Origin: Flavobacterium ustbae
GTDB taxonomy: Bacteria > Bacteroidota > Bacteroidia > Flavobacteriales > Flavobacteriaceae
Length of the DNA stretch: 64,000 nucleotides
Reading direction: 5' to 3'
Assembly: GCF_003946915.1 (NCBI RefSeq)
Contig: NZ_RPOC01000008.1
Location: forward strand, 124,001-188,000
This document shows, piece by piece, positions 1-8,492 of this stretch. The notes under the pieces are model-generated. The model was not told the DNA's origin. It saw only the letters and a program-made list of their open reading frames with translations, and searched no databases. Each line of letters begins with the position of its first letter. The first letter of the stretch is position 1. The position numbers and the translations under genes were made by a program.

Positions 1-771
1 GGAGGAACTAGCATTTATGGTTACAAATTATTAGATAAATTCTCTGATTTATGGGTAATTAGTAACAAATTTAACTCAGAAGCTATCATCGAAATTATGC
101 ATACAGATAAAAGTAATGCAGACTGGGGATTCTGGGGCGGCGGAGCTGACGAAGGAAACTCTGTTAATATCATGGTAGGACCAAGAGGATATGGTAGAGA
201 TGACCTAACGTTGCCAGATTATATTTCAGGATGGAGTTTTAATCCTGTAACGCAAAGTTTATATGATGCTTTAAAAGGAGATCCGCGTTTTAATTCTACA
301 ATTTTTGATTTGCGTGCCCTTAAAGCATCAGGAGCTGCAGATTATGCGCCTGGAGATCAAGATACAGGATATTTCTTAAAGAAATTTATGCCATTAAACT
401 CAGATACTTCTACAGGCGGAGGAGCGACAGCTTTAAATTATAAACAAGATACTTATGCAATTCGTTTAGCAGATACTTACTTGATGGAAGCAGAAGCATT
501 AGGCGGAACTGGTGCTAGAGCGCAAGCTTTATTAGATGCAGTAAGAGCTAGAGTTGGATTGACACCTGTACCAGTATCTTTAGATGCAATTGCCAACGAG
601 AGAAGACTAGAGTTGGCTGGTGAAGGACACCGTTGGTTCGACTTAGTTAGAACTGGAAAAGCTGCAACTGTTCTTGCTTCTAGTGGATTTACTGCTGGTA
701 AAAATGAAATTTGGCCTATTCCACAAAAAGATTTAGAAAATACTCAGCTAGTTCAAAATCCTAATTACTAA
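1..771 (+). CDS. SusD/RagB-type outer-membrane glycan-binding protein, C-terminal part
   Basis: The reading frame is open from the first base, so the gene begins upstream and only the last 256 codons are present. The segment has the typical SusD end: a TPR-like stretch with 'RLADTYLMEAEAL', then 'RRLELAGEGHRWFDLVRTGKA' and the closing 'IWPIPQKDLENTQLVQNPNY', all hallmarks of RagB/SusD proteins. These lipoproteins sit on the outer surface over a SusC TonB-dependent transporter and hold the glycan for import. The SusC gene should lie just upstream, outside the window. The lipoprotein and glycosidase genes that follow on the same strand make this the import module of a polysaccharide utilisation locus. 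Confidence 0.93.
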   Translation, partial: GGTSIYGYKLLDKFSDLWVISNKFNSEAIIEIMHTDKSNADWGFWGGGADEGNSVNIMVGPRGYGRDDLTLPDYISGWSFNPVTQSLYDALKGDPRFNSTIFDLRALKASGAADYAPGDQDTGYFLKKFMPLNSDTSTGGGATALNYKQDTYAIRLADTYLMEAEALGGTGARAQALLDAVRARVGLTPVPVSLDAIANERRLELAGEGHRWFDLVRTGKAATVLASSGFTAGKNEIWPIPQKDLENTQLVQNPNY

Positions 772-790
772 TTAGTTAATACAATATCAT

Positions 791-1675
791 ATGAAAATAA
801 ATATAATAAAAAAACAAGCCTTTTTAGTATTGTTTTTTATGACAGCAGTATTAGGTTTAACTAGCTGTCAGCCAGAAGATTCTGTTGCTAATAATGGATT
901 GACGAATGAGAATGTCGATGCTTCTTTTACCATTACACCTGTTGAAGGGAAAGTAAATACATATAAGTTAGCAGCGCAGCCAAATGGAGTTTTAAAGTCA
1001 CTTTGGGATATAGGAGCAGGAACTTACTCTGGTAAAATGGAAGAAGAAATTTCTTTGCCAGATGCAGGAACTTATACAATTGTGCATACAGCAATTGGTG
1101 CTGGAGGAGCTACAGCTACTAAATCACAAGACGTGGTAGTTGCAACATCAGACCCTTTAAAAGGAAATTTAGTGCAAGGTGGTTCTTTTGCAACTGTAGA
1201 AGATCAAGCAAAATGGACTGTGTTAAATCTTAGCGCTACAGGTGCAGCATTTTGGTCATTTGCTAATAACAGTGCCACTATTCACTCTCCTGGAGGTTGG
1301 GCTCAAGAAGGAATCTATCAAGCTATTGATGTTGTAAAAGACAAAGAATATACAATAGATATGAAAGTTTCTTCTCCTAGTGGTTCCGATGAAACTTGGT
1401 TTGAAGTTTACGCAGGAAAATCAGCTCCACAATCTGGAGTAGAATACAAAGACAATAAAGTTATGGGATTAAGTACTTGGGATGGTTGTGCAAAATCTGG
1501 TTTCTCAGGAATGCTTTCTTTAGTAGGCTGTGTCAAAAACGAAAAAACAGGAACCGTTTCTAATGTAGTTAAATTTGCAGAAACAGGAAAAATCTATTTG
1601 CTTATACGTTCTGGCGGTAACACTTTTACAAAAGATGGAATCACAGTTACAAAAGTTGAGTTGAGAGGAAAATAA
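791..1675 (+). CDS. Surface glycan-binding lipoprotein (PKD-like plus carbohydrate-binding-like domain)
   Basis: A 294-residue protein with a lipoprotein signal peptide; the lipobox 'GLTSC' puts the lipidated cysteine near residue 26. Residues about 40-120 look like a PKD/Ig-like fold ('GTYTIVHTAIGAGG'). The C-terminal half (about 130-294) reads as a beta-sandwich similar to carbohydrate-binding modules ('WTVLNLSATGAAFWSFANN', 'IYQAIDVVKDKEYTIDMKV'). It starts 19 bases after the susD stop, so it is very likely cotranscribed and fills the SusE/SGBP position, binding polysaccharide at the cell surface. No catalytic motif is seen. A strong hairpin terminator follows at 1711. The binding role is inferred from position and fold, not from a recognised signature. 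Confidence 0.75.
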   Translation: MKINIIKKQAFLVLFFMTAVLGLTSCQPEDSVANNGLTNENVDASFTITPVEGKVNTYKLAAQPNGVLKSLWDIGAGTYSGKMEEEISLPDAGTYTIVHTAIGAGGATATKSQDVVVATSDPLKGNLVQGGSFATVEDQAKWTVLNLSATGAAFWSFANNSATIHSPGGWAQEGIYQAIDVVKDKEYTIDMKVSSPSGSDETWFEVYAGKSAPQSGVEYKDNKVMGLSTWDGCAKSGFSGMLSLVGCVKNEKTGTVSNVVKFAETGKIYLLIRSGGNTFTKDGITVTKVELRGK

Positions 1676-1710
1676 AAAGTTAAGTTAAGTTTAAGTTTAA
1701 GTTTGGTTGT

Positions 1711-1747
1711 AAATAGCCCATAATCATTATGAGTATGGGCTATTTTT
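1711..1747 (+). terminator. Rho-independent terminator after the SusD/lipoprotein genes
   Basis: A 12-bp perfect stem (AAATAGCCCATA / TATGGGCTATTT) with an 11-base loop runs into a T-tract. It separates the binding-protein genes from the glycosidase genes, so the latter probably have their own promoter or depend on read-through. A short tandem repeat of AAGTTT units lies just before it (about 1677-1704). Confidence 0.8.
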
Positions 1748-1823
1748 TAAATCCTCAGAAGGGTAGAACTCGATTTTTGATTTCTTCTAAACTTCAATTT
1801 AAAATCATAATAATTGAAAGCGA

Positions 1824-3278
1824 ATGAAAAAAAATAGCCTAAAAATTATATGCCTTTTGTTTTCTGCTGCAGCTTTTTCGCAACAGCCCAAAACAAAAAA
1901 AGAGTTTACAACCAACGGCAAAAAAATAACCGTTTACACAACAGCAGAAAACTCTAAGTTACGATTAACTACTACAGATAATCTGACTTTTTCTGCAGCA
2001 AAACAGCCTTTAGAAATTGAAAGTTCTATTTTTGTAGAACCAGCTAAAAGGTTCCAAACTTTTATGGGAATCGGAGGTGCGATTACAGATGCCAGCGCCG
2101 AAATATTTGCTACGCTTTCAAAAGAAAAACAAGCAGAATTTTTAAATGCTTACTACGATCAGCAAAAAGGTATTGGCTATTCTTTGCTAAGAACAACGAT
2201 TCAAAGTTCTGATTTTAGCAGTGGAAGCTATTCTTATATCGAAGAAGGAGATAAGGATCTGAAGACTTTTTCTATTGATCACGACAGAAAATACCGTATT
2301 CCTTTAATCAAACAAGCCATTCAGAAAGCAGGCGGAAAACTAATGACTTATGTTGCGCCTTGGTCACCAAATGCTTTTATGAAAAGCAATAAAAATGTCT
2401 TAAAAGGAGGAACTCTTCTTCCTGAGTACTACCAGACTTGGGCTAATTTTTACGCAAAATTTATAAAAGCTTATGAGAAAGAAGGCATTCCGATTTGGGG
2501 AACTTCTACTCAAAATGAACCAATGGCGGTGCAAACTTGGGAATCTTGTATTTATACAGCTGAAGCCGAAAGGGATTTTATTAAAAATTATCTGGGGCCA
2601 ACTTTGAAAAAGGAAAATCTTGGAGATAAAAAAATTGTGGTTTGGGATCATAACCGTGATTTGATGAATTATCGTGCCAACGTAATTTACTCCGACCCTG
2701 AAGCATCAAAATATGTTTGGGGAATGGGATTTCACTGGTACGAAACCTGGTCCGGAGGAGCACCGATGTTTGATAATGTCGGAAAAGTAAATGAAGCTTA
2801 TCCAGATAAAAAATTAATGTTTACAGAAGGCTGTGTCGAAAAATTTGATGCTTCAAAATATCAATTTTGGGGTAATGCAGAACGTTACGGAATGAATATG
2901 ATTCATGATTTTAATAACGGAACTGTGGCTTGGACAGACTGGAATATTCTCTTAGACCAAAACGGAGGTCCTAATCATGTTGGAAATTTCTGTTTTGCAC
3001 CAATTCATGCAGATACAACAACAGGAGAATTAATTTATACTCCATCGTACTATTACATTGGGCACTTTTCAAAATTCATTCGCTTAAATGCTGTTCGAGT
3101 TAGTACAGCCGCAAGCAGAAGCGCTTTGCTAAGCACTTCTTTCTTAAATACCGACGGAACTATGGCAACTATTGTCATGAACCAATCGGCAAATGATCTT
3201 ACGTACAATTTAATAATTGGTGATAAAAAGGCAGAAGTGAAAATTCCGCCGCATGCTATACAAACGCTTGTTTATTAA
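1824..3278 (+). CDS. GH30 family glycoside hydrolase (beta-1,6-glucanase/glucosylceramidase type), copy A
   Basis: A 484-residue protein with a signal peptide ending near 'AAAFSQ' and no lipobox, so probably periplasmic. The GH30 TIM barrel is clear: 'FMGIGGAITDASAE', 'SLLRTTIQSSDFS', 'APWSPNAFMK', the acid/base Glu in 'TQNEPM' (about residue 232) and the nucleophile Glu in 'FTEGC' (about residue 335), followed by the small C-terminal beta domain. GH30 enzymes hydrolyse beta-linked glucans; those in Bacteroidota PULs with GH16 and GH3 usually cut beta-1,6-glucan. The next gene is a close paralogue, so this is a tandem duplicate pair. Exact linkage specificity cannot be read from sequence. Confidence 0.9.
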   Translation: MKKNSLKIICLLFSAAAFSQQPKTKKEFTTNGKKITVYTTAENSKLRLTTTDNLTFSAAKQPLEIESSIFVEPAKRFQTFMGIGGAITDASAEIFATLSKEKQAEFLNAYYDQQKGIGYSLLRTTIQSSDFSSGSYSYIEEGDKDLKTFSIDHDRKYRIPLIKQAIQKAGGKLMTYVAPWSPNAFMKSNKNVLKGGTLLPEYYQTWANFYAKFIKAYEKEGIPIWGTSTQNEPMAVQTWESCIYTAEAERDFIKNYLGPTLKKENLGDKKIVVWDHNRDLMNYRANVIYSDPEASKYVWGMGFHWYETWSGGAPMFDNVGKVNEAYPDKKLMFTEGCVEKFDASKYQFWGNAERYGMNMIHDFNNGTVAWTDWNILLDQNGGPNHVGNFCFAPIHADTTTGELIYTPSYYYIGHFSKFIRLNAVRVSTAASRSALLSTSFLNTDGTMATIVMNQSANDLTYNLIIGDKKAEVKIPPHAIQTLVY

Positions 3279-3301
3279 TATTTTGTAGTAAAGCACAAGA
3301 C

Positions 3302-3340
3302 GAAGACTAATTTGAATCATCCCTATTAGTCTTCTCTTTG
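3302..3340 (+). terminator. Hairpin between the two tandem GH30 genes
   Basis: A perfect 10-bp inverted repeat (GAAGACTAAT / ATTAGTCTTC) with a 13-base loop is followed by a T-rich but interrupted stretch. It may be a weak terminator or attenuator between paralogues. Confidence 0.45.
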
Positions 3341-3369
3341 CTTTTAATTCAAAAACTATTTTTTAAGAG

Positions 3370-4797
3370 ATGAATGTTCAAATTAAAATATTTGTATCAG
3401 CCTTTATAATCTTCGTACAGCTGAGTTGTTTTTCTCAGCAAAAAACTAAAATAAAGGTATTTACTACTGCCGAAAACACCAATAAGAAATTATCATTATC
3501 CAATGATTTAATTTCAAACAACACTCAAAAAACAACAGTATCAATTACTGTAAATACTGAAAAAACAGATCAAACCTTTTTAGGAATTGGAGGTGCCATT
3601 ACAGATGCCAGCGCAGAAGTTTTTGCAAAATTATCTCCTAAAAAACAGAAAGAATTCCTAAATGCTTATTACGATAAAAAAAGCGGAATCGGTTATTCTT
3701 TGGCTAGAACAAATATTCACAGTTGTGATTTTAGCAGTGACAGCTATACTTATATTGCTGAAGGAGACAAAGACCTGAATACTTTTAATATAGATCACGA
3801 TCGAAAATATAGAATTCCTTTAATCAAAAAAGCAATTGAAACAGCCGGCGGGAAACTAACTTTATTTGTCAGCCCTTGGAGTCCCCCAGCTTTCATGAAA
3901 GACAATAATGATATTTTGCACGGCGGCGTTTTATTGCCTGAATTTGCTCCAGCTTGGGCATTGTATTATACTAAATTTATAAAAGAATACGAAAAAGAAG
4001 GAATTCCGATTTGGGGATTAACTATCCAGAACGAGCCAATGGCCAGACAAAGTTGGGAATCTTGTATTTATACTCCAGAAGCAGAAAGAGATTTTCTAAA
4101 AAATCATCTGGGACCAACTTTAGAAAAAGAAGGATTAGGTTCTAAAAATGTCATTATTTGGGATCACAATCGTGGAGATATGTTAGAAAAACGTGCAAAT
4201 CTCGTTTTCTCAGATCCTGAAGTTTCAAAATATGCGTGGGGAATTGGATTTCACTGGTATGAAACTTGGAATGGTGGCCCGCCACAATTTGAATCTGTGG
4301 CAGAAGTTCACAAAGCATTTCCAAACAAAAATCTGATTTTTACAGAAGGTTGCATCGAAAAATTTGATGCCACAAAATATCAGTTTTGGGGAAATGCAGA
4401 ACGTTACGGAATCAATATGATTAATGATTTTAACAACGGAACGGTAGCTTGGACAGATTGGAATATTCTTCTAGATCAAAAAGGCGGCCCTAATCATGTT
4501 GGGAATTTCTGTTTTGCACCCATTCATGCCGATACCTCAAAAGATGAATTAATCTATACGCCAATGTATTATTATATCGGACATTTCTCAAAATTCATTA
4601 GACCAAATGCAAAAAGAGTACTCGAAACAATAAGTGACAAATCTTTATTAAGTACTTCTTTTAAAAATACCGACGGACAATTGATTACTATCGTAATGAA
4701 TCAATCTGAAAAAGAAATTGTTTATTCTTTAGAAAATCAAAAGCAAAAAACAACAATTACAATTCCAGCACATGCTATACAGACAATTGTTTACTAA
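3370..4797 (+). CDS. GH30 family glycoside hydrolase, copy B
   Basis: A 475-residue close paralogue of the preceding gene, with long stretches identical by eye, for example 'DKDLNTFNIDHDRKYRIPLIK' against the matching stretch of copy A. A hydrophobic N-terminus ends at 'SCFSQQK'. The cysteine there is not in a convincing lipobox, so periplasmic export by signal peptidase I is favoured. The acid/base Glu is in 'IQNEPM' (about residue 222) and the nucleophile in 'FTEGC' (about residue 326). The main differences from copy A are in the N-terminal 60 residues and in loops around the active site, such as 'SPPAFMKDN' against 'SPNAFMKSN', which could shift subsite preference. Likely cotranscribed with the next GH30 gene, 27 bases downstream. 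Confidence 0.9.
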   Translation: MNVQIKIFVSAFIIFVQLSCFSQQKTKIKVFTTAENTNKKLSLSNDLISNNTQKTTVSITVNTEKTDQTFLGIGGAITDASAEVFAKLSPKKQKEFLNAYYDKKSGIGYSLARTNIHSCDFSSDSYTYIAEGDKDLNTFNIDHDRKYRIPLIKKAIETAGGKLTLFVSPWSPPAFMKDNNDILHGGVLLPEFAPAWALYYTKFIKEYEKEGIPIWGLTIQNEPMARQSWESCIYTPEAERDFLKNHLGPTLEKEGLGSKNVIIWDHNRGDMLEKRANLVFSDPEVSKYAWGIGFHWYETWNGGPPQFESVAEVHKAFPNKNLIFTEGCIEKFDATKYQFWGNAERYGINMINDFNNGTVAWTDWNILLDQKGGPNHVGNFCFAPIHADTSKDELIYTPMYYYIGHFSKFIRPNAKRVLETISDKSLLSTSFKNTDGQLITIVMNQSEKEIVYSLENQKQKTTITIPAHAIQTIVY

Positions 4798-4824
4798 TTG
4801 TCAAGTTAACTAAAACCACAAAAA

Positions 4825-6297
4825 ATGAAATTTAATTTGAAAAATACTATAAAAGCATTTTTTTTCATGGCAGCCGTTTTGGCTCAAGTAAAATGTTCTT
4901 CTTCAAGCGACCCAATAGAAAATCCACCTGTAGACCCACCAGTTGTAAATCCGCCGGTAGTAGTAACAAATGATGTAGATTTTTGGCTCACAAAAGGCGA
5001 TCAAAGTGTGCTGCTGAAAAAACAGTCAGGAACATTAGGATTTGGTACAGCAGCAAATGCTTACTCTAATATTGAAGTTAACGCAGCTCAAAAATATCAG
5101 AATATTGATGGTTTTGGATATACCTTAACAGGAGGGAGTGTAGAGGTTATAAACCAGTTAAACCCAGCAAAAAGAACTGCTCTTTTGCAGGAATTGTTTG
5201 GTTCTGGCGAAAATTCAATTGGAGTAAGTTATATGAGAATCAGTATTGGAGCTTCAGATTTAAATGCTGCGCCTTTTACTTATAATGATCTTGCAGCCGG
5301 AGAAACAGATTTAAATTTAGATAAATTTAGTTTAGAAAAAGACAAAAATCTAATCGCGATGCTGAAAGAAATTCTGGCAATTAATCCGAAAATTTTAATC
5401 TTAGGAACTCCTTGGTCTGCACCTGTTTGGATGAAAGACAATGCAAGTTTTAAAGGAGGAAAACTGAAAACAGAATATTATGATGTTTATGCTAAATATT
5501 TTGTCAAATACATTCAGCAGATGAAAGCAGAAGGAATTACGATAGATGCTGTAACACCTCAAAACGAACCTTTGCATGACGGAAATAATCCAAGTATGTA
5601 TATGTCTGCTGCAGATCAGGCAAACTTTATTAAAAAAAGTTTAGGGCCAGCATTTAAAGCTGCAAATCTGAGCGTGAAAATTATTGCTTACGATCACAAT
5701 TGTGATAATCCAAATTATCCAAAGGCAATTTTGGCAGATGCAGAAGCATTTCCATTTGTGGACGGATCGGCTTTTCATTTATATGCAGGAGATATTAGTG
5801 CTCTGACAAATGTGTATAATTCGTATCCAAGTAAAAATGTGTATTTTACAGAGCAATGGACTTCTTCTGAAGGTCAATTTGCGGGCGATTTAAAATGGCA
5901 TCTTCGAAATGTAATTATCGGATCAATGAGAAATTACAGTAAGAATGCATTAGAATGGAATGTCGCAAATAATGCAAATTTTGGACCCAATACAGATGGT
6001 GGCTGTACAATGTGCAAAGGCGCTATAACTATAAATTCAAGCGATAGTTTTCAGCGTAATGTAGCCTATTACATTATTGCTCACGCTTCAAAATTTGTTC
6101 CGATGGGATCTACCCGAATTGCAAGTAATTCTGGCGGAAGTTTGCAAAACGTTGCTTTCATTACACCTTCTGGCTCTAAAGTCTTGATTGTAGAAAATGA
6201 TGGTGCTGCAACAGAAACTTTCAATATCAAGTTTAATGGCAAATGGGTAACCACTTCGCTTGAAGCAGGATCTGTTGGAACTTATACTTGGAAATAA
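4825..6297 (+). CDS. GH30 family surface lipoprotein glycosidase, copy C
   Basis: A 490-residue lipoprotein: the lipidated Cys is near residue 24 ('AQVKCSSSSD') and is followed by a proline-rich linker of PPV repeats, which would lift the catalytic domain off the membrane. GH30 landmarks are 'GFGYTLTGGSVEVI', 'GTPWSAPVWMKDN', the acid/base Glu in 'TPQNEPLHDGNNPS' (about 248) and the nucleophile in 'YFTEQW' (about 343). It belongs to a different GH30 subgroup from copies A and B (FTEQ instead of FTEG) and pairs with copy D at 8492. A C-x-x-C motif ('GGCTMCKGA') near residue 395 is shared with copy D and may form a disulfide. Surface location fits an endo-acting role on intact polymer. Confidence 0.9.
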   Translation: MKFNLKNTIKAFFFMAAVLAQVKCSSSSDPIENPPVDPPVVNPPVVVTNDVDFWLTKGDQSVLLKKQSGTLGFGTAANAYSNIEVNAAQKYQNIDGFGYTLTGGSVEVINQLNPAKRTALLQELFGSGENSIGVSYMRISIGASDLNAAPFTYNDLAAGETDLNLDKFSLEKDKNLIAMLKEILAINPKILILGTPWSAPVWMKDNASFKGGKLKTEYYDVYAKYFVKYIQQMKAEGITIDAVTPQNEPLHDGNNPSMYMSAADQANFIKKSLGPAFKAANLSVKIIAYDHNCDNPNYPKAILADAEAFPFVDGSAFHLYAGDISALTNVYNSYPSKNVYFTEQWTSSEGQFAGDLKWHLRNVIIGSMRNYSKNALEWNVANNANFGPNTDGGCTMCKGAITINSSDSFQRNVAYYIIAHASKFVPMGSTRIASNSGGSLQNVAFITPSGSKVLIVENDGAATETFNIKFNGKWVTTSLEAGSVGTYTWK

Positions 6298-6416
6298 TAG
6301 TGAAATATTTTAATAGTATAATTTTTTTACTTTCTGATTAAAAAATAAAAAAGTAAAATAAAAAATATCTATATTGATACTCAATTTATTAACTAAACCA
6401 CTTAAACAAATAAACC

Positions 6417-7490
6417 ATGAAAATGATTAATATTATAAGTAAAGCAGGAATATTTACTTTAATCCTGCTGTTTGTATTTCAGTCTTGCAGCAGTAGCAAC
6501 GATTCTAAGGATGATCCTGCGGTAGTTACACCCGATAAAATTTCTGTTCAAGTTGAGATAGTGGGTAAAACAGCCGAAATGCCAAACGGTGATGGAAGCG
6601 GAAAAATCAATTTAAAAATAGAAGCTGACAATGCAAAGTCATATAAAGTAGTGGTCAACAAAGAAACAAAAGAGATTACAACCAATACTTTTGCATATGA
6701 ATTTACTGAGCCAGGAACCAAAACTTATACTATTGATGTTACAGCATTTAATGGCATAAAATACACTCATACTTCTACAACAGTAAATATTTTTGTTGCT
6801 AGAAAACTTATCTGGTCAGACGAATTTAATACAGACGGCGCTCCAGATGATGCAAAGTGGGGATACAATACCGGAACTGGCGGCGGCTGGGGAAACAACG
6901 AGTTGCAGTATTATACCAACAGAACTGAAAACGTTAGAATTGATAACGGAACTTTAAAAATCACGGCAATCAAAGAAGATTACATGGGAAGCAAGTATAC
7001 TTCTACAAGAATGCTTACAAAAGGTAAATTTGCATTTAAATACGGAAGAGCAGAAGTTCGTGCAAAACTACCAGTAGGTGGCGGAACATGGCCTGCTTTC
7101 TGGCTTTTGGGGGATAATATTGATACTGTGCCTTGGCCTGGTTGTGGCGAAATAGATATTTTAGAATCGGTTGGAAATAATCCAGATGTAATCCATTCTT
7201 CTCTTCATTCTCCGGGACGTTCAGGAAACACTCCTGATACTAAAACTGTAAAAATTCCAAACACAGCAACAGAATTTCATGTTTATGCTGCAGAATGGAG
7301 CGTAGAAAGCATCAAATTTTTTGTAGACGATAATCTTTTTTACACTTACAAAAATTCGAGCACAACTCCTTTTAACGAAAAATTCTTCGTAATTCTGAAT
7401 TTTGCAATGGGAGGAAACTTTGGAGGTGCAGTCGATCCAAACTTTAAAAGCGCAACATATGAAGTTGACTACGTAAGAGTTTATAATTAA
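6417..7490 (+). CDS. GH16 family beta-glucanase (laminarinase-like) lipoprotein
   Basis: A 357-residue lipoprotein with lipobox 'FVFQSC' (Cys about 24) followed by an S/N/D-rich stretch of the kind that directs lipoproteins to the surface in Bacteroidota. Residues about 40-125 form an Ig/PKD-like spacer. The GH16 jelly-roll starts near 'KLIWSDEFNTDGAPD' and carries the catalytic E-x-D-x-x-E motif as 'GEIDILES' (Glu about 245, Asp 247, Glu 250). The motif without an insertion and the flanking 'WPAFWLLGDN' and 'HVYAAEWS' resemble endo-beta-1,3-glucanases. It would open beta-1,3-glucan backbones at the surface, next to GH30 enzymes for beta-1,6 links. Confidence 0.92.
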   Translation: MKMINIISKAGIFTLILLFVFQSCSSSNDSKDDPAVVTPDKISVQVEIVGKTAEMPNGDGSGKINLKIEADNAKSYKVVVNKETKEITTNTFAYEFTEPGTKTYTIDVTAFNGIKYTHTSTTVNIFVARKLIWSDEFNTDGAPDDAKWGYNTGTGGGWGNNELQYYTNRTENVRIDNGTLKITAIKEDYMGSKYTSTRMLTKGKFAFKYGRAEVRAKLPVGGGTWPAFWLLGDNIDTVPWPGCGEIDILESVGNNPDVIHSSLHSPGRSGNTPDTKTVKIPNTATEFHVYAAEWSVESIKFFVDDNLFYTYKNSSTTPFNEKFFVILNFAMGGNFGGAVDPNFKSATYEVDYVRVYN

Positions 7491-7494
7491 CACG

Positions 7495-7567
7495 TTGGGT
7501 GAAATTATTCCTAACACATAAAAACTATGTTTCTATGTGTTGAAATTTATATTTTGAATTTCACCAA
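7495..7567. repeat. Nested inverted repeat between the GH16 gene and the next PUL gene
   Basis: An outer arm pair (TTGGGTGAAATT / AATTTCACCAA) surrounds an inner perfect stem (AACACATA at 7513 / TATGTGTT at 7534). The structure would form in RNA and may act as a terminator or stabiliser between the GH16 gene and the downstream gene, which begins 86 bases later. Confidence 0.5.
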
Positions 7568-7652
7568 AGGGGTATAATTAACATATTTTTTATGTTAAAT
7601 GTTTTCTTCAAAGGCTTGGAAAACCTAGCTTTACGGGATTAAAATTTTTAAC

Positions 7653-8492
7653 ATGAAAAAGATAAACAAACTCGTTTTTGCAGTAATCCTGCTTTTAGCC
7701 GTGAACTCCTTTTATGGTCAGACTTTAAAAATTATGACCTATAATATTCGTCTCGATGTTGCATCAGATGGAGAAAATGCATGGCCAAACCGAAAGGATT
7801 ATTTTAATGCTCAAATTGGCTTTTATAGTCCAGATATATTTGGAGTTCAGGAAGCAACGCCAAATCAGGTAATAGATATTGCAAATGCTCAAACCAATTA
7901 TAACAAATTTGGAGTAGGAAGAGAAGAATGCGGTTTGGGAGAAGCCTGTACGATTTATTACAAAAAAGATCGTTTTAAGGTAGAGCAATCCAATACTTTT
8001 TGGCTTTCAGAAACTCCAAATGTAGTTTCAAGAGGTTGGGATGCTGCCTGTAACAGAGTTTGTACTTACGGACTTTTTAAAGATTTAAAAACTAAAAAAA
8101 CATTTTGGGTTTTCAATCTTCATTTAGATCACATGGGAGAAGAAGCAAGAGTGAAAGGCGTGCAGCTAGTTCTTTCAAAAATTGCAGCGCTAAACACAAA
8201 AAAATATCCCGCTTTTTTAATGGGAGACTTTAACTCAGAACCAGAAACAAAACAGATTGCAGAAATCAAAAAAGTAATGGATGATACGAGAGATGTTTCA
8301 AAAGAAAAACCTTTCGGGCCTTCAGGAACTTTCAATGATTTTAAACACAATGAACCCGTAACATTATTATTAGACTACATTTTCATTTCAAAAAATAGTG
8401 GTTTTAAGATTCAAAAACATGCAGTGTTAAGTGATTCTAAAGATTTAAAATATCCGTCAGATCACTTGCCTGTTTTAATAGAAATAGATTAA
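7653..8492 (+). CDS. Endonuclease/exonuclease/phosphatase-fold exported protein of the PUL
   Basis: A 279-residue protein with a signal peptide ending near 'NSFYGQ'. It contains the metal-dependent EEP-fold motifs: 'LKIMTYNIRLD' at the N-terminus, 'FGVQEATPNQ' (metal-binding Glu), 'NLHLDHMGEEAR', 'LMGDFNSEP' (Asp/Asn) and 'YPSDHLPVLIEI' (catalytic Asp-His). This family includes nucleases, sphingomyelinase-like and sugar-phosphatase-like enzymes, and it recurs in Bacteroidota PULs without an agreed function. The stop codon overlaps the start of the next GH30 gene by one base (TAATG), so the two are translationally coupled. That coupling argues for a role in the same glycan pathway and not in DNA metabolism. 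Confidence 0.85.
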   Translation: MKKINKLVFAVILLLAVNSFYGQTLKIMTYNIRLDVASDGENAWPNRKDYFNAQIGFYSPDIFGVQEATPNQVIDIANAQTNYNKFGVGREECGLGEACTIYYKKDRFKVEQSNTFWLSETPNVVSRGWDAACNRVCTYGLFKDLKTKKTFWVFNLHLDHMGEEARVKGVQLVLSKIAALNTKKYPAFLMGDFNSEPETKQIAEIKKVMDDTRDVSKEKPFGPSGTFNDFKHNEPVTLLLDYIFISKNSGFKIQKHAVLSDSKDLKYPSDHLPVLIEID